Origin: Pantoea rodasii | GTDB taxonomy: Bacteria > Pseudomonadota > Gammaproteobacteria > Enterobacterales > Enterobacteriaceae | DNA: 64,000 nt | Direction of reading: 5' to 3' | NCBI RefSeq assembly: GCF_002095465.1 | Contig: NZ_MLFP01000005.1 | Span: 186,001 to 250,000 of the forward strand | Shown: in pieces, positions 42,259-51,482 of the stretch | How positions within the stretch are numbered: position 1 is the first letter of the stretch | Layout: each line of letters opens with the position of its first letter | Notes under the pieces: model-generated | What the model was told of the DNA's origin: nothing | Databases searched by the model: none | What the model saw: only the letters and a program-made list of their open reading frames with translations | Program-made: the position numbers and the translations under genes

Positions 42259-43938
42259 GTGGCAAAACGCAATCCCTATGCTCAACGTGAATGGCTGCCG
42301 CATGAAAAGCCGATGCTGCCAGGCTCACCCTCGACCCCAATCCACTCGCCCTCAAAGCGCGTGGCATTCGGCATTATCGGACTGCTGATTTCCATCACCG
42401 GCGCGCTCAGCAATGCGCTGGTGACCGCCAATTTGACCAATCTTCAGGGCACCTTTGGCGCCTACAGCAATGAAATTGCCTGGCTGCCGGCCGTTTATGT
42501 GATGGGCAATATTTCCATCAACCTGCTGTTGGTGAAATTCCGCCAGCAGTTCGGCCTGCGGCTATTTACCGAAGCGTTCCTGGTGCTTTACGTCATCGTG
42601 GCGTTCTTCCACATCCTTGCCAACGATCTCAGCTCCGCCATCATTGTCCGCACCGCGCACGGCATGGTGGGCGCGGCACTCAGCTCGCTGGGCATCTATT
42701 ACCAGATTCAAGCGTGGCCGGCCAAACATCGGCTTAAAGCATTGGTGATCGGCATTACCGCCTCACAATTGGCGATCCCGCTGGCCCGCCTGTTCTCAAC
42801 AGAACTGTTGCAGCTGGAAGAGTGGCGCGGCCTGTATCTGTTTGAGCTTGGCTTGGCACTGATTGCGCTCGGCTGTGTACTGGTGGTGAAGTTGCCGCCC
42901 GGCGACCGTATCAAAGCGTTTGAAAAGATGGATTTTGTCACTTTTATATTGCTGGCACCGGGCATGGCTTTGCTGTGCGGCGTTTTGTCACTGGGTCGCA
43001 TCGAGTGGTGGTTTACCACGCCGTGGTTGGGCATTTCATTAGCCATCTCGTTGGTGCTGATTGTCGCGGCGGTGGTGGTAGAACATAACCGCGCGAACCC
43101 GCTGATTAACACCCGATGGCTGAGCAACGGCATGATTGTCCGGCTGGGCATTGTGATGATCATGATGCGTATCGTGCTGGCGGAGCAGAACACCGGCGCG
43201 GTGGGATTCCTGCAACAGATCGGGCTGCTGAATGATCAGATGCGTGGATTGGCGTTGGCGATTATCGCCGGGGTGATTTTTGGCATGATCGCCAGTGCGC
43301 TCACCATCAAGCCAACGCATCTTAGCTGGCCGATTGTCACCTCGCTGGTGGTGATGATCGTCGCGTCGTACATGGATGCGCAATCGAGCCCGCTGACGCG
43401 CGGCAACAATCTGTACTTCAGTCAGTTTTTACTCGGCTTTAGCAGCGCCTTTTTCCTCGGGCCCGCGATGCTGTTAGGAATTGGCGGTGTGGTCACGCAG
43501 CCGAAAAATCTGGTGAGTTTTGTGGTGCTGTTTGGTATGAGCCAAAATCTCGGTGGGCTGATTGGCTCGGCCATTCTCGGTACTTTCCAGACGTGGCGGG
43601 AGAAATATCACTCCAGCCTGCTGGGCGATCAGCTTTCGCAGCTCGATCCCAACGTCACCGAGCGGCTGAGCCAATACAGTTCACTGTTTAGCAGCCAGCT
43701 GTCCGATAACGTTTTGCTCAGCGCACAGAGTTCGAGCCAACTGCAAACCGTGGCCACGCTGCAGGCGAATGTACTGGCCTATAACGACACCTATTTACTC
43801 ACTGCTGCGATGGCGTTGATCACCCTGATGTGGGTGCTGTGGCGACTGACGCGGCTGCGTTACATCAACTGGCGTCAGGCACGCCGTACTTTGACGGAAC
43901 AGCGTCAGCAAGCTTCAAACCCGACGGAGAATTCATGA
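42259..43938 (+). CDS. DHA2-type MFS multidrug transporter (EmrB-like)
   Basis: About 559 residues with 14 predicted membrane segments. GTG 42259 gives proper spacing from AGGAAG; GTG 42253 is the alternative. GLLISITGALSNALVTANLT and NEIAWLPAVYVMGNISINLL are the usual DHA2 region. A large periplasmic loop precedes the last helix. Proton-driven export with the adaptor and outer-membrane channel encoded next. Confidence 0.88.
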   Translation: MAKRNPYAQREWLPHEKPMLPGSPSTPIHSPSKRVAFGIIGLLISITGALSNALVTANLTNLQGTFGAYSNEIAWLPAVYVMGNISINLLLVKFRQQFGLRLFTEAFLVLYVIVAFFHILANDLSSAIIVRTAHGMVGAALSSLGIYYQIQAWPAKHRLKALVIGITASQLAIPLARLFSTELLQLEEWRGLYLFELGLALIALGCVLVVKLPPGDRIKAFEKMDFVTFILLAPGMALLCGVLSLGRIEWWFTTPWLGISLAISLVLIVAAVVVEHNRANPLINTRWLSNGMIVRLGIVMIMMRIVLAEQNTGAVGFLQQIGLLNDQMRGLALAIIAGVIFGMIASALTIKPTHLSWPIVTSLVVMIVASYMDAQSSPLTRGNNLYFSQFLLGFSSAFFLGPAMLLGIGGVVTQPKNLVSFVVLFGMSQNLGGLIGSAILGTFQTWREKYHSSLLGDQLSQLDPNVTERLSQYSSLFSSQLSDNVLLSAQSSSQLQTVATLQANVLAYNDTYLLTAAMALITLMWVLWRLTRLRYINWRQARRTLTEQRQQASNPTENS

Positions 43939-45023
43939 GCCAACAGGACGATATTCAGGCTGCGGAGCGCGAACGCGCCAACCGCCGACGTATTCTTTCC
44001 ATCGCTTTCGGCAGCGGCATCGTGATTGTTGGTGTGCTGGTGATTTTATACGCCTGGCAGCTGTGGCCGTTTACCAGCACCATTCAGTCCACGGAAAACG
44101 CCTACGTGCGCGGTCAGGTGACCTTTATCAGCCCGCAGGTGAGCGGCTATTTGACCGACGTCAACGTGGTGGATTTGCAGCCTGTCACTAAAGGGCAGTT
44201 GCTAATGACCATTGACGATCGTATCTATCGCCAGCGCGTGCATCAGGCGCAGGCGCAGCTGGATATGAAAATCGCGGCACAAAATAACAACCAGCAACAG
44301 CGTCGCAGTGCCGAAGCGAATATTCTCAGCAATAAAGCCGCGCTGGAGAATGCAAAAGCGCAGGCGCTGAAAAGCACGCTGGACCTTAAGCGTGTGGAAA
44401 ACCTGGCAGCCGATGGATCGTTGTCAGTGCGCGAGCGTGATGCATCGCGCGCGGCCAATGCGCAGGCGCAGGCGCAACTCCGCCAGGCCGATGCGCAGGT
44501 TGCGGTGTCGCAGCAGAGTTTACAAACGGTGATTGTAAATCGCGGTTCACTGGAAGGCGATGTCGCAAGCGCCAAAGCCGCGCTGGAACTGGCCAATATC
44601 GATCTGGCTAACACGCGCATTATCGCGCCCGATAGCGGACAGCTGGGGCAACTGTCAGTGCGCAAAGGCACTTATGTTACGGCGGGCACGCGGCTGACTT
44701 CTGTGGTGCCGGACAACAAGTGGGTGATCGCCAATTTGAAAGAGACGCAGCTGGCACGTGTGCGTCCGGGCTTACCGGTCACCATTCGTGTGGATGCGCT
44801 CGACGGCAAGCGTTTTAACGGCCGGGTTGAATTTATCTCGCCCGCTGCAGGTTCTGAATTCAGTGCCATTTCGCCAGACAATGCCACCGGTAACTTTGTC
44901 AAAATTGCTCAGCGCATTCCGGTGCGCATCCGTATTCTGGATGACACGGAAGGATTGCGTCCTGGCATGTCGGTTGAAGTTAATATTGATACCGCAGCAG
45001 AGCCGCACAAGGATGCACCATGA
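43935..45023 (+). CDS. HlyD/EmrA-type membrane fusion protein
   Basis: 362 residues from ATG 43935 (GGAGA upstream), overlapping the transporter by 4 bases. Membrane anchor about 20-40, barrel-sandwich lipoyl halves on either side of a long coiled-coil hairpin (about 100-215), then a beta-barrel (RVRPGLPVTIRVDALDGKRF). Periplasmic bridge of the tripartite pump. Confidence 0.92.
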   Translation: MSQQDDIQAAERERANRRRILSIAFGSGIVIVGVLVILYAWQLWPFTSTIQSTENAYVRGQVTFISPQVSGYLTDVNVVDLQPVTKGQLLMTIDDRIYRQRVHQAQAQLDMKIAAQNNNQQQRRSAEANILSNKAALENAKAQALKSTLDLKRVENLAADGSLSVRERDASRAANAQAQAQLRQADAQVAVSQQSLQTVIVNRGSLEGDVASAKAALELANIDLANTRIIAPDSGQLGQLSVRKGTYVTAGTRLTSVVPDNKWVIANLKETQLARVRPGLPVTIRVDALDGKRFNGRVEFISPAAGSEFSAISPDNATGNFVKIAQRIPVRIRILDDTEGLRPGMSVEVNIDTAAEPHKDAP

Positions 45024-46390
45024 AGCGGTTACTCCTCGCCTCGTTGATGGCGTTGATGGTCAGCGGCTGTGCGACAGAGGTGGAAAAAGCCCCCTCATCG
45101 TTGCCGATCCCGGAGAGCTGGCGCCAGCAGGTGGGGCCCTCAGCAGCACCCGAAGCGCAGTGGTGGCAACGCTTTGGCGACGACGACCTCAATCGCTTAG
45201 TCAACCAGGCGTTGCAGCATAATAGCGATATCCTGATTGCCCGATCTCGGGTCGATCAGTATCGCGCGCAGCTGCGTGCGGCTCAGGGTGACAACTTCCC
45301 GACGTTATCGGCGGGCGTGGCGGCCACGCATCAGCGCGCGTTGTCGGCTGTGACCGGGCAACCGTATGAGAACGCGGTATTTCAGGGGTTGTTGCAGGCC
45401 AACTATGAGGTGGATCTGTGGGGCAGCCGCAGCAACAGCATTCGCGCCTCGCAAGCTTCGCTAGATGCGCAGCGTGCCGCAGCCTCGGCGGCGGAATTGA
45501 CCGTCGCCAGTTCGGTGGCCTCCGGCTATCTCAGCCTGTGCGCACTGGATGAGCAATTGCGTGTCACCGAAGCCACGCTAGCCACGCGTGAAAACTCACT
45601 CAATCTGGCACAGCGCCAGTTTGAAACCGGCTACACCTCGCGACTGGAGTGGATGCAGGCCGCATCGGAATATCAAACTGCCAAAGCGCAGGTGCCGCAG
45701 CTACAGCATCAGATCGAGCAGCAGGAAAACGCGCTTAGCGTGCTGGTGGGCATGAACCCGCGTGAGATTGCCCGCCCCACTGCGTTTGACCACATCAAAC
45801 CGCAGACGCTGCCATCGCTGTTGCCGTCTCAGCTGCTCAACCGCCGTCCTGATATCGTGCAGGCGCAGCGTCAGCTGATCGCAGCGGATGCTTCGCTGGC
45901 CTCGACGCAAGCGGATTTATTGCCATCGCTCAATCTTACCGCCAGCGGCACGCTGGAAAGTTATCAATTGCATCAGCTGCTGGATAATCCTTTCCGCCTG
46001 TGGAGCATTGGCGGCAGCATTCTCGCACCGTTGCTCAATCGCGAAGCGCTAACGGCGCAGGTGGATGTGGCAATGGCAACGCGCAATCAGGCGTTGTACG
46101 GTTATGAAAAAGTGGTACGCAGTGCCTTTTCGGATGTCGATAACGCGCTGGATGCCATTCGCCGTAGCCAGGAACAGCTAGCGGAACTGCAGAAGCAGGA
46201 AGGCTATGTCACAGAAGCGTACCGCATTGCACACAATCGCTATCAGAACGGATACGCCTCCTATCTGGATGAACTGGACGCTCAGCGCACGCTGTTTAGC
46301 ACTCAGCTCAACATCGTTTCAGTGAAAAATACTCTGCTGCTCGCACAAATCGATCTTTACCGATCGCTGGGCGGCGGCTGGCAGGGGTAA
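45020..46390 (+). CDS. Outer-membrane efflux lipoprotein, NodT family
   Basis: 456 residues. A signal peptide ends in the lipobox MVSGCAT; two OEP repeats follow (WWQRFGDDDLNRLVNQALQH and RRPDIVQAQRQLIAADASLA mark their starts). TolC-like trimer completing the pump. Overlaps the adaptor gene by 4 bases and ends the operon. Confidence 0.93.
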   Translation: MKRLLLASLMALMVSGCATEVEKAPSSLPIPESWRQQVGPSAAPEAQWWQRFGDDDLNRLVNQALQHNSDILIARSRVDQYRAQLRAAQGDNFPTLSAGVAATHQRALSAVTGQPYENAVFQGLLQANYEVDLWGSRSNSIRASQASLDAQRAAASAAELTVASSVASGYLSLCALDEQLRVTEATLATRENSLNLAQRQFETGYTSRLEWMQAASEYQTAKAQVPQLQHQIEQQENALSVLVGMNPREIARPTAFDHIKPQTLPSLLPSQLLNRRPDIVQAQRQLIAADASLASTQADLLPSLNLTASGTLESYQLHQLLDNPFRLWSIGGSILAPLLNREALTAQVDVAMATRNQALYGYEKVVRSAFSDVDNALDAIRRSQEQLAELQKQEGYVTEAYRIAHNRYQNGYASYLDELDAQRTLFSTQLNIVSVKNTLLLAQIDLYRSLGGGWQG

Positions 46391-46395
46391 ACATG

Positions 46396-46424
46396 ATGCC
46401 GCAAAGCGAATTTGCGGCATATTT
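46396..46424 (+). terminator. Terminator of the efflux operon
   Basis: Perfect 10-base stem ATGCCGCAAA/TTTGCGGCAT with a 5-base loop, then ATTTTC. The space to 46622 otherwise holds only the promoter region of the next gene. Confidence 0.8.
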
Positions 46425-46622
46425 TCTGCTGTAAACCCGGCAAATTCTGCTTTTGCCATGGCGTGAGGCGGTTCTTAAGTCATTCGTGCTTTTTTTACTT
46501 GTCTTTACATCTAGTGGTATTATTCGCGCGCTTTACAAAGTCTGAACGGATCAGTGCCAGTTTGATGACTTGCACGGTCGCCCATCCGGCGATTGGCTAT
46601 GACAGGGGAAAAAAAGGAAATG

Positions 46623-47012
46623 ATGAATAAAAAAGCGGCTTTCGCCTTGATCGTGACGGCGGCATTAATGACCGGCTGTGCACCGCGCACCGCACCGATT
46701 CAGAACGTAAGCCAGACCGTTGGGCAGAGCTACACGGATAGCCAAATGCAGCGTGCTATCGTTGAAGCCGGTGCAGCCAACCACTGGGTGATTTCCCCGG
46801 CGGGTCCTGGCGTGATGAACGGCCAACTGTCCGAGCGCGGTCACACGGCGGATATTCGTATCACCTACACCGCCAACAGCTATCGTATTGATTACGTGAG
46901 CAGTACCAATCTGAAAGCAGGCAGCGGTCAGATCCACCGTAACTATAATCACTGGATTCAGAACCTGAATCAGGGCATCCAGACGCGCCTTGCGGTTCAA
47001 GCGGTAAAATAA
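46623..47012 (+). CDS. Small lipoprotein, 129 aa
   Basis: ATG 46623, after AAAAAGGAAATG. Signal peptide and lipobox LMTGCAP; the mature domain is small and beta-rich (MNGQLSERGHTADIRITYTA, then SSTNLKAGSGQIHRNYNHWI). Conserved enterobacterial lipoprotein of unknown function, monocistronic with its own terminator. It precedes the polyene operon, but separate transcription makes membership doubtful. Confidence 0.75.
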   Translation: MNKKAAFALIVTAALMTGCAPRTAPIQNVSQTVGQSYTDSQMQRAIVEAGAANHWVISPAGPGVMNGQLSERGHTADIRITYTANSYRIDYVSSTNLKAGSGQIHRNYNHWIQNLNQGIQTRLAVQAVK

Positions 47013-47077
47013 GCGCCATGCGTCACCGCTGAGATATTGTTGTAAAGAATGCGGTAACGCTGCCGAAAGAGAAAACA

Positions 47078-47100
47078 GGCGGGCCATGTGCCCGCCTTGT
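47078..47100 (+). terminator. Terminator after the small lipoprotein gene
   Basis: GGCGGGC-CATGT-GCCCGCC hairpin followed by TTGTT. Downstream, the 47101-47209 leader contains two further inverted repeats (CATCCG/CGGATG near 47109-47126 and AGGGATG/CATCCCT near 47152-47188). Confidence 0.65.
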
Positions 47101-47209
47101 TAATCGGCGACATCCGCATGAGACGGATGACGGACTCGAACGCAAGCAGGGAAGGGATGCCGCACAGCGAAAATCTGACCATCCCTGAGGCTGAAGAAAG
47201 AATACAGGT

Positions 47210-47941
47210 ATGAAACTCGCTTACACCCTGGTTGACTGGCACGCAATTGCACCGGGTCACAGCACCGCCGACGAATGGCAGCGCTGGGCCGGGCAGGCAT
47301 CTGCGCTGGACGCCACCTTACCGATCGCCAAACCCCAATTTTTGCCGATGATGACCGCGCGTCGCCTCAGTGCGGGCAGCCGTGCGGCTGTGGAGTGCGG
47401 ACTGACGCTGCTGGCACGCCAATCAGTGGATGCCGTTGTGTTCACTAGCCGCCACGGTGAGCTGGAACGCAATCTGCGCATACTGACGGCGTTAAAAGAT
47501 CAGCAGGCGCTGTCGCCGACCGACTTTGCTATGTCAGTGCATAATTCTGCGGTGGGCAGCTTAACCATCGCGGCGCGTCAGCCGCTGGTCTCTTCATCGA
47601 TCTCTGCGGGCATTGACAGTTTTCAGCAGGGGCTGCTTGAAGTCACGGCGTTGCATCAGGCGGGCTACGCGCAGGTGCTGCTGGTGGATTTCGACGGCGT
47701 TGTCCCCGCCTATTATCAGCCCTGGCTGCCTGAAATTGAGCGCTTCAACGCCCCTTACGCGGTGGCACTGTTGCTGCAATCCGGCGCTGAGTGGTGCTGT
47801 ACCGCAACATCCGCGCGCCCCGAATCTGCGCCGTTGCCGCAAAGTCTGCAATTCCTGCAGGCGATGTTGCGGAGTGATGCGCAAATGACGATTGCCGGTG
47901 AACGTCACCTGTGGCACTGGGAGCGCCATCATGGCAGCTAA
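47210..47941 (+). CDS. apeC: Aryl polyene chain-length factor-like ketosynthase subunit
   Basis: 243 residues, the short Ketoacyl-synt_2-type protein that opens most aryl polyene operons (TARRLSAGSRAAVECGLTLL, SVHNSAVGSLTIAARQPLVS). The catalytic Cys of true ketosynthases is missing, as expected for a chain-length factor; the E. coli and Xenorhabdus homologue pairs with ApeO. The ribosome site is weak. First gene of a 16-gene operon with mostly overlapping or near-touching ends. Confidence 0.85.
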   Translation: MKLAYTLVDWHAIAPGHSTADEWQRWAGQASALDATLPIAKPQFLPMMTARRLSAGSRAAVECGLTLLARQSVDAVVFTSRHGELERNLRILTALKDQQALSPTDFAMSVHNSAVGSLTIAARQPLVSSSISAGIDSFQQGLLEVTALHQAGYAQVLLVDFDGVVPAYYQPWLPEIERFNAPYAVALLLQSGAEWCCTATSARPESAPLPQSLQFLQAMLRSDAQMTIAGERHLWHWERHHGS

Positions 47942-48730
47942 TTCTCTTGTCCTGCGCTGGCGTGCTGCCTGCAACTTTTACTGGCGGCTGGTGATGACCG
48001 CCGTCAGCTTTACGTTGTTCAGCGTGGGCGGCCTGCTGCTGTCTGTAACCTGGTTTAACCTGCTACTGCTGGTTCAGCGTGATGGCCTGCGCCGTCGTCA
48101 AATTGCGCGCAGCAGCATTGCGTGGAGCTTCCGCTGTTTCCTGCGTTTCTGTCGTTTTGTCGGCGTCTACGATTACCAAATTATGGGTGCGGAGTTACTG
48201 CGCCAGGATCGCGGCTGTCTGATCGTCGCCAATCATCCTTCGTTAATCGATTACGTAATGATTGCCTCGGTACTGCCAGAAATGGATTGTCTGGTGAAGG
48301 CCGAACTGCAGCACAATATTTTTTTAATGGCGTGATCAAATCTGCCGATTATCTGATTAACAGCGAAGCCGATACCTTGCTGCCAGATAGCCAGCAACGT
48401 TTGGCGCGCGGCGATACTATCCTGATTTTTCCTGAAGGTACGCGCACCCGCTACGGTGAACCGCTGAAGCTGCAGCGCGGTGCCGCCAATATTGCGGTGC
48501 GTGCCGGATGCGATCTGCGCGTGGTACACATTAGTTGCAGCCAGCGTATGCTCGATAAGCAAAGTCGCTGGTATCAGATTCCGCTGGTTAAACCACTTTT
48601 TACTGTACGCGTACAATCGCGTATTGATAGCCAGGCCTTCAGTGAAGCCGATGAGGATGCGCAGCCGCTCGCCGCGCGCCGTCTGACGCGTCACCTGCAA
48701 CAGGCACTGGTCCCTGAAGAGACGAAGTAA
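47931..48730 (+). CDS. apeD: Lysophospholipid-type acyltransferase (frameshifted)
   Basis: ATG 47931 overlaps the previous gene. The membrane-anchored N-terminus is followed by the PlsC motifs H-P-S-L-I-D (NHPSLIDYVM) and FPEGTRTRYG. The frame breaks at the seven-T run 48319-48325; one added T restores HNIFFNGVIKSADYLINSEA and 266 residues. Proposed to help attach the polyene to a lipid anchor in the outer membrane. Confidence 0.88.
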
Positions 48731-48733
48731 GTT

Positions 48734-48991
48734 ATGCAAGCACTGATTAACGACATCAAACTGATGATTATCGACACGCTGAATCTGGAAGAGATCAGCC
48801 CGGACGATATTGAAACTGACGCGCCGCTGTTTGGCGAAGGGCTGGGACTCGATTCCATCGATGCCCTTGAGCTGGGACTGGCGGTGAAAAATCGCTTCGG
48901 CGTACAGCTTTCGGCTGAAAGCGAAACCTTACGCGCGCACTTTTTTTCCGTGGCCACGCTGGCCGCGTTTGTTGAACAACAGCAAGCCTGA
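48734..48991 (+). CDS. apeE: Acyl carrier protein of the polyene synthase, first
   Basis: 85 residues with the phosphopantetheine Ser41 in GLGLDSIDALEL. One of the two carriers on which the aryl starter and growing polyene are held. GC-matched to neighbours and complete. Confidence 0.92.
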   Translation: MQALINDIKLMIIDTLNLEEISPDDIETDAPLFGEGLGLDSIDALELGLAVKNRFGVQLSAESETLRAHFFSVATLAAFVEQQQA

Positions 48992-49002
48992 GAACAGCCA
49001 AA

Positions 49003-49257
49003 ATGATGAATAAAGACGAAATTTACCAGGAAGTGGCCTCGCTGCTCACCTCGCTGTTTGAAATTGAAGCCGATGATATCCGCCCGGATGCCCGTCTGTA
49101 CGAAGACCTCGAACTCGACAGCATTGACGCAGTAGACATGGTGGTGCACCTGCAAAAGCGTACCGGTCGTAAAATCAAACCGGAAGCGTTTCGCGCGGTG
49201 CGTACCGTGCAGGATGTGGTGGACGCCGTCGACCAACTCATGCGCGACGAAGCCTGA
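49003..49257 (+). CDS. apeF: Acyl carrier protein of the polyene synthase, second
   Basis: 84 residues, carrier Ser40 in LELDSIDAVDMV. Two ATG codons open it (49003, 49006). Two tandem carriers are standard in this cluster type; one is thought to accept the activated aryl acid and the other the extender. Confidence 0.92.
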   Translation: MMNKDEIYQEVASLLTSLFEIEADDIRPDARLYEDLELDSIDAVDMVVHLQKRTGRKIKPEAFRAVRTVQDVVDAVDQLMRDEA

Positions 49258-49265
49258 TTCGCACT

Positions 49266-49826
49266 ATGCCTGCCATTCTGCGCCTGTTAAATGGTTTGGC
49301 CCTGCTGGCCTGGCCGTTTCTGGTGTGGCTCGCCGTTACTCATCCGCAGTGGCGTGGCGTGATTGCCCTGCTGGCGCTGCTGTTTGGCTGGCGCATCTGG
49401 TCGTTGCGTCACGCACAGGGTGCGATGGGGCGGGTGATGCTAACGGTGGCACTGGTGGGCGCGCTATTGTGCCTTGCCAGTATGCTGTTGCGCAGTCAGC
49501 ATTTGTTGCTGTGGTATCCGGTGGTGGTGAATGTCTTAATGCTGCTGCTGTTTGGCACATCTTTATGGAGTCCCATGCCGCTGGTTGAGCGTTTAGCGCG
49601 CCTGCGCGAGCCGGATTTGCCCGCGCGAGCCGTAGGTTATACGCGCCGCGTCACCCAGGTATGGTGTGTTTTTTTCGTTTTTAACGGCAGCGTGGCGCTG
49701 GTCACCTGCCTGCGCAATGATGTCTCGCTATGGACACTCTGGAATGGGTGCATCAGCTATCTGCTGATGGGCACGCTGATGGGCGGCGAATGGCTGCTGC
49801 GTCAGCGTATGAGGAACAAGGCATGA
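49266..49826 (+). CDS. apeG: Integral membrane protein of the polyene cluster (COG4648-like)
   Basis: 186 residues with about five membrane segments (GLALLAWPFLVWLAVTHPQW first). Always found between the carriers and the ligase in E. coli-type aryl polyene clusters; biochemical role not known. 4-base overlap with the next gene. Confidence 0.82.
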   Translation: MPAILRLLNGLALLAWPFLVWLAVTHPQWRGVIALLALLFGWRIWSLRHAQGAMGRVMLTVALVGALLCLASMLLRSQHLLLWYPVVVNVLMLLLFGTSLWSPMPLVERLARLREPDLPARAVGYTRRVTQVWCVFFVFNGSVALVTCLRNDVSLWTLWNGCISYLLMGTLMGGEWLLRQRMRNKA

Positions 49827-51148
49827 AGGTGGTAAGTATCCGCGACTGGCTCGCTGCGTCGGATCGCGTGGTGGCCTGGCAAGGGCAGCAACAGCATTGG
49901 CTATCGGAGATGCGTCAGCAGGTGCAGGCGCTAGTGGACACACTGCAACGGCTGCCGGGCCAGCACTGGGCGTTGTGCTTCGATAACAGTTATCACTTCA
50001 CGGCTGCGCTGCTGGCGCTCTGGCACGCCGGCAAAACGCCGGTGATCCCTGGACATTGTCGCGCCGCGCAGCTGGAAGAGATGGCCGATCAGCTGGATGG
50101 GGTGATCAGTGATATGCCACTGGCGGTCTCACTGCCGCAACTGCGTTGGGACGGCGCACTGTCGCTGGGTGAATTGCCTGCCATCGCTGAAGATGCCGCG
50201 CTGGTGCTGTTCACCTCCGGTTCCACCGGCACGCCGCGTCGCGTGGTGAAATCACTGCGCGCACTCGATCTGGAAGCCCAGTGGCTGGCGGACTTATGGG
50301 CCGACCGTCTGCAGCAATGCCATGTTATTGCCTCCGTGAGCCATCAGCATCTGTATGGCCTGACGTTTCGCATTGTGTTGCCGATGGCGCTGAGCTTGCC
50401 GCTCGCCGCCCAGCAAATCTTTTACGGTGAACAGCTGGCCGATCAGCGCCGCGATCGCCGCTACGCCTTTATTAGCAGCCCGGCCTTTTTGCGTCGCCTG
50501 GATCCTTCCCTGGAGGCTCCGTCGTGTGCGCTGATTGTTTCGGCTGGCGGGGCATTGCCCTGGGCTGATGCACAGCAGGCACAGCGCGCCTTTAAGTGTG
50601 CGGTGGATGAAATTTACGGCAGCACCGAAACCGGTGTGGTTGGCTGGCGCTGTGCGCAGGCAGAAAATTCCCCGTGGCACTGTTTCCCACAGGTTAAGCT
50701 GGTTCAGCAGGAAGCCGGCTGGCGGGTGTTTTCGGCTCTGCTGGAAACCAGCGAAGGTTGGCCGCTCGACGATCGTATTGTGCAACAGCCCTCAGGCGCA
50801 TTTCAGCTGGCAGGCCGTCAGGATCGGGTGGTGAAGATTGAAGACAAACGCGTGTCGCTGAGCGAAATCGAACGCCGTCTGCTAGCCTTGCCCGGCGTAG
50901 AAGACGCAGCGGCTCTGGCGATTCAGCGTCATGGCCGTCAGGCAATTGGCGTGGTGCTGGCCTTGCCGGACACGCTCGATGCCGCAAAGCTGACCCAACG
51001 TAAGAAACAATGGAAAATCGCGCTGCAACCCTGGCTGGAGCCGGTTGCCATGCCGCGTTACTGGCGAGTCGTCAACGCGATTCCGGTTACGGCGCAGAGC
51101 AAACGCGCCTGGCCCCAAATTGAGGAACTGTTTGATGTTGCCGGTTGA
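49823..51148 (+). CDS. apeH: Aryl-acid AMP ligase
   Basis: 441 residues from ATG 49823 with GAGGAACAAGG upstream. Adenylation motifs LVLFTSGSTGTPRRVVKS (about 130-147) and the EIYGSTETGVVGW core are present. Expected to activate 4-hydroxybenzoate and load it on an acyl carrier protein. Overlaps the dehydratase by 14 bases. Confidence 0.9.
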   Translation: MKVVSIRDWLAASDRVVAWQGQQQHWLSEMRQQVQALVDTLQRLPGQHWALCFDNSYHFTAALLALWHAGKTPVIPGHCRAAQLEEMADQLDGVISDMPLAVSLPQLRWDGALSLGELPAIAEDAALVLFTSGSTGTPRRVVKSLRALDLEAQWLADLWADRLQQCHVIASVSHQHLYGLTFRIVLPMALSLPLAAQQIFYGEQLADQRRDRRYAFISSPAFLRRLDPSLEAPSCALIVSAGGALPWADAQQAQRAFKCAVDEIYGSTETGVVGWRCAQAENSPWHCFPQVKLVQQEAGWRVFSALLETSEGWPLDDRIVQQPSGAFQLAGRQDRVVKIEDKRVSLSEIERRLLALPGVEDAAALAIQRHGRQAIGVVLALPDTLDAAKLTQRKKQWKIALQPWLEPVAMPRYWRVVNAIPVTAQSKRAWPQIEELFDVAG

Positions 51149-51482
51149 ACTTAACGCCCAGCAGCAGGGCGCGACGCTAACGTTGCGCCTGCATGCCGCC
51201 GCGGATCTGTTTTGGTTCCGCGGCCACTTTCCCACCTTACCGATTTTACCCGGCGTCGCGCAGCTTGACTGGGCGCTGCATTATGGCCTGTCGCGCCTGG
51301 CGATCGGCAAACACTTCAGTTCTATCGAAAACATCAAATTTCAGCAGCCGGTGCCGCCTGATGCGGAACTGGAGTTGCAGCTGAACTGGCAGGAAGAGAA
51401 ATCACTGTTGATGTTCAGCTTCAGCCTGATTCGTGGTGATAGCGCTGAGATGGCCAGCAGCGGGAAGATACGCCTGTGCTGA
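51135..51482 (+). CDS. apeI: Hotdog-fold dehydratase, small subunit
   Basis: 115 residues from ATG 51135. FWFRGHFPTLPILPGVAQLD carries the FabZ/FabA-type His of the active site. In characterised clusters ApeI acts with ApeP as a heterodimeric 3-hydroxyacyl-ACP dehydratase creating the conjugated double bonds. Confidence 0.87.
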   Translation: MLPVELNAQQQGATLTLRLHAAADLFWFRGHFPTLPILPGVAQLDWALHYGLSRLAIGKHFSSIENIKFQQPVPPDAELELQLNWQEEKSLLMFSFSLIRGDSAEMASSGKIRLC

